Positions 1-15,239 of a stretch of DNA of 64,000 nucleotides are shown in pieces (positions within the stretch are counted from its first letter, which is position 1; every line of letters starts with the position of its first letter). This stretch comes from Cellulomonas gelida (GTDB taxonomy: Bacteria > Actinomycetota > Actinomycetes > Actinomycetales > Cellulomonadaceae). A program made the translations under genes and the position numbers. Below the pieces are notes generated by a model. It was not told the origin of the DNA. It searched no databases and saw nothing but the letters and a program-made list of their open reading frames with translations. The stretch is taken from the NCBI RefSeq assembly GCF_006538725.1, contig NZ_BJLQ01000006.1, positions 1 through 64,000 of the forward strand. Reading direction: 5' to 3'.

Positions 1-171
1 GGTGAACGGCTCGGTGAACGGTTCGGTGAACGGGTTGGCGCCCAGCGCCTCCGTGAACGGCTCCGTGAAGGGTTCGGTGAACGGCTCCGTGAACGGCTCC
101 GTGAAGGGCTCCGTGAACGGGTTGGCGCCGAGTGCCTCGGTGAACGGTTCCGTGAAGGGCTCGGTGAACGG
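1..171 (-). repeat. 12-bp tandem repeats encoding PFTE units
   Basis: The last visible part of the protease gene is built from 12-base units that differ mainly at wobble positions. Twelve units are visible, in blocks of 3, 6 and 3 separated by two copies of an Ala-Leu-Gly-Ala-Asn spacer. The array continues past the window edge. Unit length is a multiple of three, so gain or loss of copies keeps the frame. Confidence 0.85.
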
Positions 172-1404
172 CTGGGCCGCTGCGCCGGCCGGTCGGGATG
201 CCCCCTGCGCACCCCGACCAGCCGACTGAGCGGACCCGGCGCCGAGCCCCGTCGGCCGCCCGTTCGTCGCGCCCGGCTCGTGCCCGTCAGCACGGGCCGC
301 GTTGCGCAGCCCGTCCCGCCAGGTGGGCGTCGCCGCGACGACCGCGACCCCGAGCGTGTCGAGCACGACGTCGATCGGGTTGGCGACGGAGAAGCTCCCG
401 TCGTCCTCGCCGGCCCACAGCAGGCCGACGACGGCGCCGGTAGCGTCGACCACGACCGACCCGGAGTCCCCGCCTGCCGAGAAGCGCTCGTGGCCCTCGA
501 CGGGCTCGACCCGGATCTGGTCGCGCAGCGTCCGCAGCCCGACCCCGGGGCCGAAGTCCACGGCGGTCGTGTAGTCGGTCGACGCGACGGTGCCGACGGT
601 GACGCCGGTCGTGCGGCCGGACTTGCGGACGGTGGACCCGACGACCGCGCGCTGCGTCCCGGTGACAGGCCCGATCCCCAGGATCCCGGGCAGCCACGGA
701 GCGCCGGGCGCGAGCGCGACCACGGCGGCGTCGATCCGATCCGTCACCGCGCCGCGCACGAGCGCGCCGAACCGGTCGGAGCCGGGCTTGCCGCCGTCGG
801 CGAGTGCGGGCTGGATCCAGCGGCTGCCGACGTCCTCGCGGCCGTCACCGGCGGCGACGTGCCAGTTGGTGAGGGCGAAGGCGCGCCCCGTGTGCCGCTC
901 GCGCACGACGACGCCGAGCGTGCCGTTGACGCTGCGGAGCTGGGCCTGGCCGTCCACGGGGATGGTGACGGCGTCCGAGGGGCCGATGCTGAGCCCGCCG
1001 ACCAGGGGCCGGAGCCGACCGGGCTGGACCGCGGTGCCGACCGCCGTGGCGAGGCTCAACGGCGAGACGCGGCCTGCGACGACGTCGGTCGGCACGCCGT
1101 CGATCGTCTCGGGGATGCGGTCGGCGTCGGTCAGCTCGTCGAGCGGACGCTTGCGCTCGACGTGCACGACGATCGCCTGCTGGCCGGTCGGGCGGCCGTG
1201 CGACCACTTCTCGGCGATGTCGACGCCGACGACGCCCGCGCGGGCCAGGAGCACGTCCTCGATGCCGCGCTTCGTCGGGCGGATCCGGGCGCGCGCGTCG
1301 GCACCGGCCTGTGCTGTGCCGGGCGTCGCGGCGCCGGAGGCTGCGGTGTCAGGGGAGGACTCGGGCGCGGGGCCGGAGTCGGAGCGGGGGTCCTGCTCGG
1401 ACAT
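1..1404 (-). CDS. Trypsin-like (S1 family) serine protease with C-terminal PFTE repeats, 3' end outside window
   Basis: Reading the minus strand from ATG at 1404 gives 468 codons with no stop before the window edge, so the C-terminus is missing. A GAGGAG ribosome site lies about 9 bases before the start. After a low-complexity Ser/Pro/Ala stretch (about residues 1-40) comes a chymotrypsin-fold domain with all three catalytic motifs: His in ALTNWHVAAG, Asp in DRIDAAVVAL and Ser in SAGGDSGSVV. There is no signal peptide or membrane segment, so it looks cytoplasmic. The domain is followed by a Gly/Ala-rich linker and a run of Pro-Phe-Thr-Glu units. It is divergent from the sigma/CHAT operon, and I infer that it is a partner protease or a substrate in that system. 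The protease call is firm; the role is not known. Confidence 0.85.
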   Translation of the reverse strand, partial: MSEQDPRSDSGPAPESSPDTAASGAATPGTAQAGADARARIRPTKRGIEDVLLARAGVVGVDIAEKWSHGRPTGQQAIVVHVERKRPLDELTDADRIPETIDGVPTDVVAGRVSPLSLATAVGTAVQPGRLRPLVGGLSIGPSDAVTIPVDGQAQLRSVNGTLGVVVRERHTGRAFALTNWHVAAGDGREDVGSRWIQPALADGGKPGSDRFGALVRGAVTDRIDAAVVALAPGAPWLPGILGIGPVTGTQRAVVGSTVRKSGRTTGVTVGTVASTDYTTAVDFGPGVGLRTLRDQIRVEPVEGHERFSAGGDSGSVVVDATGAVVGLLWAGEDDGSFSVANPIDVVLDTLGVAVVAATPTWRDGLRNAARADGHEPGATNGRPTGLGAGSAQSAGRGAQGASRPAGAAAQPFTEPFTEPFTEALGANPFTEPFTEPFTEPFTEPFTEPFTEALGANPFTEPFTEPFT

Positions 1405-1682
1405 GGGGCTGACACTCCTCGTGGGTACGGGCGGTGGGCCGGGCGTCTCTCGGCTGGGCCGAGCCGCAGGTCAGGAGCAGGCGGCGGCGGCCCAGATACA
1501 TCCGGCGACGACTGCTGCGACGAGAGCGTCGCGTTCAGTACCTTCGGGGCGCGCGCGCTGCGCCGTCGCCGACTCGGGTGTCCTTCGTTCGGGTGAACCT
1601 GGCGCGCGCGGACGGGCGGCGTATCTGGCGCCTCGCCGCGTGCTCCTCGTCGTCGACCCGTGAGGTGCGTGCCGCAGATGCC

Positions 1683-1712
1683 TTGTCGGGTTTGTCCTGG
1701 CCGTCCTAGTGT
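1683..1712 (+). promoter_or_regulatory. Putative promoter of the sigma/CHAT operon
   Basis: TTGTCG at 1683-1688 and TAGTGT at 1707-1712 are separated by 18 bases, close to the housekeeping sigma-70 consensus. Transcription would start near 1720. If the encoded sigma factor controls itself, a different element would be expected, and I cannot identify one. Confidence 0.4.
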
Positions 1713-1719
1713 CAGAAGG

Positions 1720-1736
1720 CGGTCGTCCGACGACCG
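1720..1736. promoter_or_regulatory. Perfect inverted repeat just downstream of the putative -10
   Basis: CGGTCGT (1720-1726) and ACGACCG (1730-1736) form a perfect 7-bp inverted repeat with a 3-base centre. It lies at the expected transcription start of the sigma/CHAT operon, where a repressor could bind. It could also be chance in GC-rich DNA. Confidence 0.35.
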
Positions 1737-1756
1737 GTCGAGTGAGGGGTCTGATG

Positions 1757-2386
1757 ATGAGTGACGACCTGGTGGAGCCGGTGGACACCGCGCTCCGCGG
1801 CCAGGGGGAGGGGCTCGCCGACCAGGCGGCCCGTGCTGTGGTGGCGTACCGGGAGGGTGACCGTGCACCGATGGCGGCCCTCGTGCAGGTCATGACGCCC
1901 TTGCTCTGGCACACGGTGCGAGCGCAGGGCGCCGGGACCGAGCAGGCGCAGGACATCGTGCAGAACGTCTGGCTCGCGCTGGTGCGCGAGATCGACACGA
2001 TCCGGGACCCGCGGGCGACGTTGCAGTGGACCCTGGTGACCGCGAAGCGGGCCGCGTGGCGGGCAGTGCGGCGCTCGCGCGAGGAGGCCGCGCGGACCGA
2101 CTCCGACGAGGCCGCCACGACCTGGCTGACCGCTCCTGCCGACGAGCTCCCCGACGCACGCGCGCTGCGCGACGAGCGTGACCGTGTCCTGTGGGACCAC
2201 GTGCGGGCCCTGCCCGAGCGGTGCCGCCGGCTCCTCGGGCTCGTCGCGATGGTCGACCGACCGGACTACACCGTGGTCTCGCAAGCCCTGGGCATGCCGG
2301 TCGGCAGCATCGGTCCCACCCGCGGACGGTGCCTCGCGAAGCTGCGCGTCTCCCTCTCCTCCGACCCTTCCTGGAGCATGTCATGA
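1757..2386 (+). CDS. Sigma-70 family RNA polymerase sigma factor (ECF-like)
   Basis: This is a 209-residue protein with the two-domain layout of a group 4 (ECF-like) sigma factor. Region 2 covers roughly residues 35-105 and includes AQDIVQNVWLALV and a basic recognition helix. Region 4 covers roughly 150-200, with LPERCRRLLGL and a helix-turn-helix around DYTVVSQALGMPVGSI. I chose ATG 1757 over 1754 because GAGGGG at 1744-1749 is then spaced 7 bases away. It overlaps the next gene by ATGA, so translation is coupled. No anti-sigma gene is adjacent, so the two downstream products are candidates to control or be controlled by it. Confidence 0.88.
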   Translation: MSDDLVEPVDTALRGQGEGLADQAARAVVAYREGDRAPMAALVQVMTPLLWHTVRAQGAGTEQAQDIVQNVWLALVREIDTIRDPRATLQWTLVTAKRAAWRAVRRSREEAARTDSDEAATTWLTAPADELPDARALRDERDRVLWDHVRALPERCRRLLGLVAMVDRPDYTVVSQALGMPVGSIGPTRGRCLAKLRVSLSSDPSWSMS

Positions 2387-2883
2387 CTGACGACGCGACC
2401 CTCGCGCTCGTCGCAGCCGCGGGCGTCGACGACCTGGACCTCGAGATCCTGGGCCGCCTCGCGACCCTGGTCGACGCGGCCGACCCCGTGCCCGAGGGGC
2501 TCATCGACAGCATCGGCCTCGCGCTGACGATGGAGCTGCTCAACGCGGAGCTCGCCGAGCTGCACCTCGTCGGTGAGCCCGCACTCGCGGTGCGCGCCGA
2601 CGAGACGAGCATCGAGGCGGGGACCATCACGTTCACGACCGACGTGCTCACGGTGATGATCTCGGTGCACCACGAGAACGACCGCGTGCGGGTCGACGGG
2701 TGGGCGGCGCCGGCGGGTGAGCTCGTCGTCGAGCTGCACCACGCGGGTCATGTCGAGACCACGACGTCCGACGAGGACGGCAGGTTCGCCTTCGTGGAGC
2801 TCGAGCGTGGTCCCGCGCGGCTCGTGCTGCGCCGGGCGTCGGACCCGACGATGCCTGTCGTGACACCACAGATCGAGCTCTAG
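2383..2883 (+). CDS. Small protein with carboxypeptidase-regulatory-like beta-sandwich domain
   Basis: This 166-residue protein starts within the sigma gene's stop (ATGA, 2383-2386). The N-terminal half is helical and acidic (about residues 1-60). The C-terminal half, about residues 100-155, has the pattern of a carboxypeptidase regulatory-like or Ig-like sandwich: GWAAPAGELVVELHH, then a turn with DEDGRFAFVELERGPARLVL. There is no signal peptide, which is unusual for this fold and fits an intracellular adaptor. It sits 8 bases before the CHAT gene. I infer that it couples the sigma factor and the CHAT protease. The fold call is moderate and the function unknown. Confidence 0.7.
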   Translation: MTDDATLALVAAAGVDDLDLEILGRLATLVDAADPVPEGLIDSIGLALTMELLNAELAELHLVGEPALAVRADETSIEAGTITFTTDVLTVMISVHHENDRVRVDGWAAPAGELVVELHHAGHVETTTSDEDGRFAFVELERGPARLVLRRASDPTMPVVTPQIEL

Positions 2884-2891
2884 CCGAGACC

Positions 2892-5534
2892 ATGACCGAG
2901 AGCACCGGACCGGTCGACGCCGGGCCGTTGCCGGGTGACGATCCCCACCGCGCCGCCCTGGAGCGCGTCGCGGTCGACGTCGCGCTCGCGGAGGCGGACA
3001 ACGCCGAGGGGCACCCCGGCATGGCCAGGCGCCGGCTGGTGGCGGCGCTCGCCCAGCTGGACCGCACGGGTGCGCCTGAGGGCGGCGAGCTGACCGACCC
3101 GCTGCGCGTGCGGGTGCGAGCGCGCGCGCTCATGGAGCTCGCGAAGTGCGAGTTCGAGACGCGCGGCGGGCCGCAGGCGGCGCTCGCCCAGCTCGACGGT
3201 CTCGTCGCGGCGGGTGCCGCGCACGCCTGGCCGGGGATCGTGCCGGCGGCGGCGGGCGTCCGCGGCCTGCTCGCGCTGCGTGCGGGCCGGCAGGAGGAGG
3301 CCCTGGTGGCGCTCGACGCCGCGGTCGAGCAGATCGAGGTCGCGGACCCGGTCGACGGCTGCCGGGCCCTGCTGAACCGCGGCACCCTGCACAGCGAGCG
3401 GCGCGACGTCGTGGCGGCCCGGGCGGACTACGAGGAGTGCGCTCGGCGTGCGCAGGCGGCCGGGTTCTCCCTGCTGGTGTTCAAGGCCGAGCACAACCTC
3501 GGCTACCTGCACTTCCACGAGGGGCGCCTGCCGGAGGCCCTCGCGTCGATGGAGGCCGCGGCGCGCAGCCTGCCCGGGCCCGTTCGGCCCACCGCGTTGC
3601 GGGACCGCAGCGAGGTGCTGCTCGAGGCGGGGCTCGTCGGCGTGGCGGACGAGATCCTCGCGCAGGCGGCGCAGATGTTCGCCGACGAGAGGCTGCCGCG
3701 CGAGGTGGCCGAGTGCGAGCTGGGCCGCGCGGAGTGCGCGCTCCTGCGGGGCGACCCGGTCGCGGCTCGGCACTGGGCGACGAGTGCGCGTCGGCGCTTC
3801 CAGCGTCGTGGCGACGAGGCGTGGGTGGTCCGCTCGGCGCTCCTGGCACTGCAGGCGGACGCCGCGGTCTTCGCGCAGCAGCCCGAGGGCAGGGCGTCGC
3901 GCTCGGGGTGGGCGGGGGTCGCTCGTCGGGCCGCGGAGGTCGAGGAGCTGTGCCGGACGACGGGACGCCCGACGTGGCAGCGCGCGGCCACGTACCTGCG
4001 GATCGAGGCAGACCTCGCGCGCGGCGCGGGTCCGGACCCGGCACGTGTGCTCGACGGGCTCGGTGCGGTCAGCACGGACGAGCCTCTGACGCTCCGGCTG
4101 CACGGGCGCCGGCTGCGCGCGCTCCTGGCGGCCGCGGCGGGGCAGCCCCAGCGCGCGTCCCACCACGTGCGGGCGGGCCAGCGCGACCTGGCGCTGCACC
4201 GCAGCCGGTTCGGGTCGCTCGACCTGCGGACGGCGGGCGCGGTGCACGGCACGGCGCTGTCGGTGCTCGACATGCGCCTCGCGCTCGCCACGGGGCGACC
4301 GGAACCGGTGCTGGAGTGCGTCGAGCGCGTGCGCGCGGTGATGGGAGGCGCGCCGCGCGTCAACCCGCCGACGGACCCGGACGCCGCTGAGCTGCTCGCG
4401 CAGCTGCGCAGGCTCGTCGAGGGCAGCCGACCGGTCACGGGGCGTCCCGCGGCGGACCCCGAGCGGATCCGGCTGTTCGCCGAGGCGCAGCGCCTCAAGC
4501 ACGAGATCCTCGCGCGCTCGTGGCACGAGCCGGGAAGCGCGCGCGACGAGCGCGAGGGCCGGGCGCACGAGGTGCGCGCCGTGCTCGACAACCAGCCCCG
4601 CACCACTCTCCTGGACGTGATCGACCACCAGGGTCGCCTCCTGGCCGTGCGCATGGACAAGAGCGGCGCGCGCCTCACGGAGCTCGGCGAGGCGGCCGAC
4701 GCGGCCGAGCTGGTGCGGCGCGTGCACGCGGACCTCGAGGTCGTCGCGAACCCCCTGGTGCCCGCGGAGCTGCGGGCGGTCGCGAACCGGTCGCTGCGCG
4801 CCGGGCTGGACCGGCTCGACGGCACGCTGGCCCCGGTGCTCGACGACGCCGACGAGCTCGTCGTCGTCGCGGGCGGGTGGCTGGGCGTGCTGCCGTGGTC
4901 GATGCTGCCGTCGCGGCGCGGGACCCCGACCGTCGTCGCGCCGTCCGTGCACCACTGGATGCGGTACTCGGGTGCCGGGCTGCCGGGCGCGCCGGTGACC
5001 GCCGCCGCGGGCCCGGGGCTGGTGCACGCCGCCGACGAGGCGAGGCGCGTCGCCGACCTGTGGCCGGGGGCGCGCGCCCTCGTCGACGACGACGCCTCGG
5101 TCGCGACCGTGGCCGAGGCGCTCTCGTCGCCCGGGATCGTCCACCTCGCCGCCCACGGCCGGCACGAGCCCGACAACCCGCTGTTCTCGTCGCTGCGGCT
5201 CGCGGACGGCCCGCTGTTCGCCCACGAGCTCGACGCCGGCGGCGAGGTGCCCGACCTCGTGCTCCTGTCGTCGTGCGAGGTGGGCCGCGCGACGATCCGG
5301 CACGGGGGAGAGGCGCTCGGGCTCGCGAGCGTGCTGCTGCGCACGGGCGTGGGGTGCGTGGTCGCGGCGATCGCGCCGCTGCCGGACGAGACCGCGATGC
5401 GCGTCATGACGAGCGTGCACGAGAGGCTCGCGGCCGGGGTCCCGGTCGCGGAGGCGGTCGCGGCGGCGTGCGACGAGCACGAGCGCTCGCAGGGCGACCT
5501 GGTGCCGCTCGTGTGCCTGGGTGCCCCCGTCTGA
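2892..5534 (+). CDS. TPR-CHAT caspase-like cysteine protease
   Basis: This 880-residue protein has about 560 N-terminal residues of Ala/Leu/Arg-rich helical repeats of TPR type (for example LLNRGTLHSERRDVVAARAD and AEHNLGYLHFHEGRLPEA). A C-terminal CHAT domain follows from about residue 620. The catalytic dyad is visible: His755 in HLAAHGRHEP and Cys795 in VLLSSCEVGR. CHAT proteases are caspase relatives that cleave partner proteins once their TPR part senses a ligand or complex. The start is ATG 2892 with a weak ribosome site, 8 bases after the previous stop, so it is part of the sigma operon. It is probably an intact enzyme. Substrates cannot be read from sequence; the sigma factor, the sandwich protein and the neighbouring trypsin-like protease are candidates. 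Confidence 0.9.
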   Translation: MTESTGPVDAGPLPGDDPHRAALERVAVDVALAEADNAEGHPGMARRRLVAALAQLDRTGAPEGGELTDPLRVRVRARALMELAKCEFETRGGPQAALAQLDGLVAAGAAHAWPGIVPAAAGVRGLLALRAGRQEEALVALDAAVEQIEVADPVDGCRALLNRGTLHSERRDVVAARADYEECARRAQAAGFSLLVFKAEHNLGYLHFHEGRLPEALASMEAAARSLPGPVRPTALRDRSEVLLEAGLVGVADEILAQAAQMFADERLPREVAECELGRAECALLRGDPVAARHWATSARRRFQRRGDEAWVVRSALLALQADAAVFAQQPEGRASRSGWAGVARRAAEVEELCRTTGRPTWQRAATYLRIEADLARGAGPDPARVLDGLGAVSTDEPLTLRLHGRRLRALLAAAAGQPQRASHHVRAGQRDLALHRSRFGSLDLRTAGAVHGTALSVLDMRLALATGRPEPVLECVERVRAVMGGAPRVNPPTDPDAAELLAQLRRLVEGSRPVTGRPAADPERIRLFAEAQRLKHEILARSWHEPGSARDEREGRAHEVRAVLDNQPRTTLLDVIDHQGRLLAVRMDKSGARLTELGEAADAAELVRRVHADLEVVANPLVPAELRAVANRSLRAGLDRLDGTLAPVLDDADELVVVAGGWLGVLPWSMLPSRRGTPTVVAPSVHHWMRYSGAGLPGAPVTAAAGPGLVHAADEARRVADLWPGARALVDDDASVATVAEALSSPGIVHLAAHGRHEPDNPLFSSLRLADGPLFAHELDAGGEVPDLVLLSSCEVGRATIRHGGEALGLASVLLRTGVGCVVAAIAPLPDETAMRVMTSVHERLAAGVPVAEAVAAACDEHERSQGDLVPLVCLGAPV

Positions 5535-5544
5535 CCAGCGCGAT

Positions 5545-5573
5545 TTGGTCGCTCGTCGGGCGTGACGTAGTCT
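5545..5573 (+). promoter_or_regulatory. Promoter of rplJ-rplL
   Basis: TTGGTC at 5545-5550 and TAGTCT at 5568-5573 are 17 bases apart, matching the housekeeping consensus well. It lies just after the CHAT gene's stop and about 195 bases before rplJ, so the transcript carries a long leader. Confidence 0.65.
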
Positions 5574-5579
5574 CGTCGT

Positions 5580-5696
5580 GCCCAAGACCGCCGGTCGTCG
5601 GTCCGCTCGTCGGACCAACCGAAGTCCCGCAGCTCGCGGAGGCCAGCGCAGGTGAGAGTTCTACACGATGGTGCGGTTCGTCCGCGCCGGTCTGTC
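5580..5696 (+). ncRNA. L10 leader, ribosomal-protein autoregulatory mRNA element
   Basis: The rplJ 5' leader holds the pattern I associate with actinobacterial L10 leaders: an early GACCGCCGGTCG hairpin, then CCGAAGTCCCGC and GCGCAGGTGAGAG blocks that can form a kinked helix. In this family, the L10-(L12)n complex binds the leader and represses its own operon. It is followed directly by a terminator-like hairpin. Exact boundaries are approximate. Confidence 0.65.
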
Positions 5697-5720
5697 GAGC
5701 CCCGCGCCTGCGCGGGGCTC
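5697..5720 (+). terminator. Attenuator-like hairpin in the rplJ leader
   Basis: GAGCCCCGCG (5697-5706) pairs perfectly with CGCGGGGCTC (5711-5720) around a 4-base loop, followed by the T-rich TTCGTCGTTCT. It is upstream of the rplJ start, so it fits attenuation linked to the L10 leader rather than the end of an operon. Confidence 0.6.
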
Positions 5721-5769
5721 TTCGTCGTTCTGGGGGACGGGGACCGGCACCACCATCGGAAGGATTGCC

Positions 5770-6300
5770 ATGGCGAGGCCGGACAAGGCAGCCGCCGTCG
5801 CGGAGATCGCGGACAAGTTCCGCGAGTCCAACGCGGCCGTGCTGACCGAGTACCGCGGGCTCACCGTGGCGCAGCTCAAGACGCTGCGTCGCGCGCTCGG
5901 CGGCAACGCAACCTACGCCGTGGTGAAGAACACGCTGACCGCGATCGCGGCCAAGGAAGCCGGCCTGACGGGCCTCGACGACGAGCTCGCGGGCCCGTCG
6001 GCGATCGCCTTCGTCACCGGCGACCCGGTCGAGGCCGCCAAGGGTCTGCGTGACTTCGCCAAGGCGAACCCTGCACTGGTCATCAAGGGGGGCGTCCTCG
6101 ACGGCCGCGCCCTGACCGCTGCAGAGGTCACCAAGCTCGCGGACCTCGAGACCCGTGAGGTCCTGCTGGCCAAGGCGGCCGGTGCGATGAAGGCCAAGCT
6201 CTACCAGGCTGCCTACGTCTTCACCGCGAACACCGCCCAGGCCGCTCGCGTCATCGATGCCCTGCGTCAGAAGCAGGAGTCGGAAGGTGCGGCTGCCTGA
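5770..6300 (+). CDS. rplJ: 50S ribosomal protein L10
   Basis: This 176-residue protein forms the base of the ribosomal stalk. It binds 23S rRNA through its N-terminal globular part and L7/L12 dimers through its C-terminal helix. The N-terminus [20 protein letters not shown] and the [19 protein letters not shown] segment are typical of L10. ATG 5770 is preceded by GGAAGGA. It is first in the rplJ-rplL operon, under the leader described above. Confidence 0.97.
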   Translation: MARPDKAAAVAEIADKFRESNAAVLTEYRGLTVAQLKTLRRALGGNATYAVVKNTLTAIAAKEAGLTGLDDELAGPSAIAFVTGDPVEAAKGLRDFAKANPALVIKGGVLDGRALTAAEVTKLADLETREVLLAKAAGAMKAKLYQAAYVFTANTAQAARVIDALRQKQESEGAAA

Positions 6301-6393
6301 TCCGGCTCACGCCTGATCTCGCACCGCGCATCACCCCACATCCCGCTTCGGACGCGTGCGCGTCCCGGAGCACCGAAGAAAGGAACGCCTCTC

Positions 6394-6786
6394 ATGGCGA
6401 AGCTCACCACTGAGGAGCTCATCGAGCAGTTCAAGGGTCTGACCCTGATCGAGCTGTCCGAGTTCGTGAAGGCCTTCGAGGAGGTCTTCGAGGTCACCGC
6501 TGCTGCCCCCGTCGCCGTCGCCGCCGCGCCGGCCGCCGGTGGTGCTGGTGCCGACGCCGCCGCCGAGGAGGAGAAGGACTCGTTCGACGTCGTCCTGACC
6601 GCCGCCGGTGACAAGAAGATCCAGGTCATCAAGGAGGTGCGCGCGCTCACGTCGCTCGGCCTCAAGGAGGCCAAGGACCTCGTCGACGAGGCGCCGAAGC
6701 CGGTGCTCGAGGGCGTCAACAAGGAGACGGCTGAGAAGGCGAAGGCGCAGCTCGAGGGCGCCGGCGCTTCGGTCGAGCTCAAGTGA
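6394..6786 (+). CDS. rplL: 50S ribosomal protein L7/L12
   Basis: This 130-residue stalk protein recruits translational GTPases such as EF-G and EF-Tu. Three parts are clear: an N-terminal dimerisation helix pair (about residues 1-33), an Ala/Val/Pro-rich flexible hinge (about 34-58) and the globular C-terminal domain with [20 protein letters not shown]. It lies 93 bases after rplJ with a GAAAGGA ribosome site and is followed by a strong terminator. Confidence 0.97.
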   Translation: MAKLTTEELIEQFKGLTLIELSEFVKAFEEVFEVTAAAPVAVAAAPAAGGAGADAAAEEEKDSFDVVLTAAGDKKIQVIKEVRALTSLGLKEAKDLVDEAPKPVLEGVNKETAEKAKAQLEGAGASVELK

Positions 6787-6832
6787 TCTGACTCCGCGCG
6801 GGGCTCGTCCCCGTCGCGGAGACGCTCACGCA

Positions 6833-6870
6833 CGAAGGCCCGCCACCCCGTCCGGGGCGGCGGGCCTTCG
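6833..6870 (+). terminator. Terminator of rplJ-rplL
   Basis: CGAAGGCCCGCC pairs with GGCGGGCCTTCG, with further inner pairing, to form a long GC-rich hairpin 46 bases after the rplL stop. It separates rplJL from rpoBC, so rpoB needs its own promoter. Confidence 0.85.
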
Positions 6871-7235
6871 TCGTGCGTGCGGCGGCCGGCAACTTCCCGT
6901 CGGGGTGTGGTCTGTGCCACCATGGCCGCGGCGACAACGAGGTCGCCCGCCTGGCCGAAGGGCCGGGCGCGGACGCGGATCCGTCGGTCCGGCTGGAGCG
7001 AGCACCGGGTGGGTGCACCGTCGAGGTGCACCACGGGGGTGCGGCGCTCGCCGACCGGGTGGACTTCCGTCAGGGGGCCGAGTATGCTAGCGCTTTGCGC
7101 TGGCCTGTGCCCGCGATCTCAGATATCCCGAGCCGGATCTTGACGTATGTGCGCGTCGAGATCCGCCGTCGAGGCTGGGGGTCGCGCCTTGCCAGGCGGC
7201 GCAGCGTGCCTCTCGACCGCAGGGAAGGACCCCTC
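6871..7235 (+). promoter_or_regulatory. rpoBC upstream region with putative promoter at 7060-7088
   Basis: This stretch before rpoB contains no credible gene. The best promoter has TGGACT at 7060-7065 and TATGCT at 7083-7088, 17 bases apart. The resulting leader of about 140 bases begins with a small hairpin (AGCGC/GCGCT, 7089-7101). The rest is unexplained GC-rich sequence. Confidence 0.5.
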
Positions 7236-10742
<3,507 letters not shown>

Positions 10743-10869
10743 CGTCGAGCCCCGGTCCGGCTGCCCAGCAGGGATGCCGGACCGGGGGCCCGCACCCCTT
10801 TAGCAACATTTCCGTCCGCCGGACACCCGCGAGCACGCGGGCCGGCAAGCGAAGGAAGTAGGACCACCC

Positions 10870-14739
<3,870 letters not shown>

Positions 14740-14758
14740 CGTCGTACTCCTGATCCGA

Positions 14759-14797
14759 CCCGAGGGGGTCCACCGCACCGCGGTGGGCCCCCTCGGG
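14759..14797 (+). terminator. Terminator of rpoBC
   Basis: CCCGAGGGGGTCCACCGC pairs with GCGGTGGGCCCCCTCGGG around a short loop, 19 bases after the rpoC stop. It isolates the polymerase operon from the effector cassette downstream. Confidence 0.85.
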
Positions 14798-14848
14798 CGT
14801 TGACGCACGAGCTCGAGGTCGCCCGCGCGACCCGGCACGGACCGTGGC

Positions 14849-14854
14849 TATGCT
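14849..14854 (+). promoter_or_regulatory. -10 element of effector cassette 1, leaderless
   Basis: TATGCT sits 7 bases before ATG 14862, so transcription would begin at or next to the start codon. There is no Shine-Dalgarno sequence. No strong -35 is visible at the usual distance. Confidence 0.5.
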
Positions 14855-14861
14855 GCCCGAC

Positions 14862-15239
14862 ATGTCCGTCTACTCCGATCCCGACGAGGTCCTCGCGCGC
14901 GTGCGCGACGACATCGCGGCCGCGCAACGACGCGCGGTGGCGGCCGGCGAGGTCCGGGACCGGATCGACGCCATCCGGGGCCGTGCGTCCTCGCCACGAG
15001 GGGACGTGCTGGTCGAGGTCGACGTCTCGGGACGGCTCACCGACCTCGAGCTCGCAGACGAGGCGCTCGACCGCGGCGGGCGCGAGCTGTCGCGGCTCGT
15101 CGTCGAGCTCGTCGGGCGGGCCGGCGCGGAGGCGGGCGCGCGGGCCGTGGCGGCCATGGAGGAGGCGTTCGGCGCCGACGACGGCGCGAGCGCGCACCTG
15201 CGCGCCGAGGTCGCCCAGCGCTGGGGGGCGACCCCGTGA
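14862..15239 (+). CDS. YbaB/EbfC-fold protein, EspL-like, first gene of effector cassette 1
   Basis: This 125-residue protein has a helix-strand-strand-helix pattern: a charged N-terminal helix (VLARVRDDIAAAQRRAVAAG), a strand pair around GDVLVEVDVSGRLTDLEL, and a long C-terminal helix. This matches the YbaB/EbfC fold. Mycobacterial EspL shares that fold and supports ESX substrates. ATG 14862 fits the -10 element before it, and the upstream in-frame GTG would lie inside the promoter. It overlaps the next gene by GTGA. I infer a chaperone or adaptor for the secreted products rather than a nucleoid protein. Confidence 0.6.
   Translation: MSVYSDPDEVLARVRDDIAAAQRRAVAAGEVRDRIDAIRGRASSPRGDVLVEVDVSGRLTDLELADEALDRGGRELSRLVVELVGRAGAEAGARAVAAMEEAFGADDGASAHLRAEVAQRWGATP

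Larger units (their letters stand above)
1405..1756. other. Divergent intergenic region between protease and sigma factor genes
   Basis: This 352-base gap has no credible gene. It must hold the promoters of both divergent units. I can propose a plus-strand promoter (1683-1712) and an inverted repeat (1720-1736), listed separately. I see no convincing minus-strand promoter for the protease. Confidence 0.6.

Noticed and set aside
1-171. CRISPR-like array
   Set aside because: The units are directly adjacent 12-mers with no spacers of unique sequence, and they translate in frame as PFTE.
280-1663. Two plus-strand frames over the protease gene
   Set aside because: The minus strand encodes a complete catalytic triad; the plus frames are Ala/Arg-rich shadows.
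2880-5618. Long open frame opposite the CHAT gene
   Set aside because: It is Arg/His-rich with no recognisable motif. The plus-strand frame carries the CHAT catalytic dyad.
14800-14805. TTGACG after rpoC as the -35 for effector cassette 1
   Set aside because: It is 43 bases from the TATGCT -10, far beyond a working distance.
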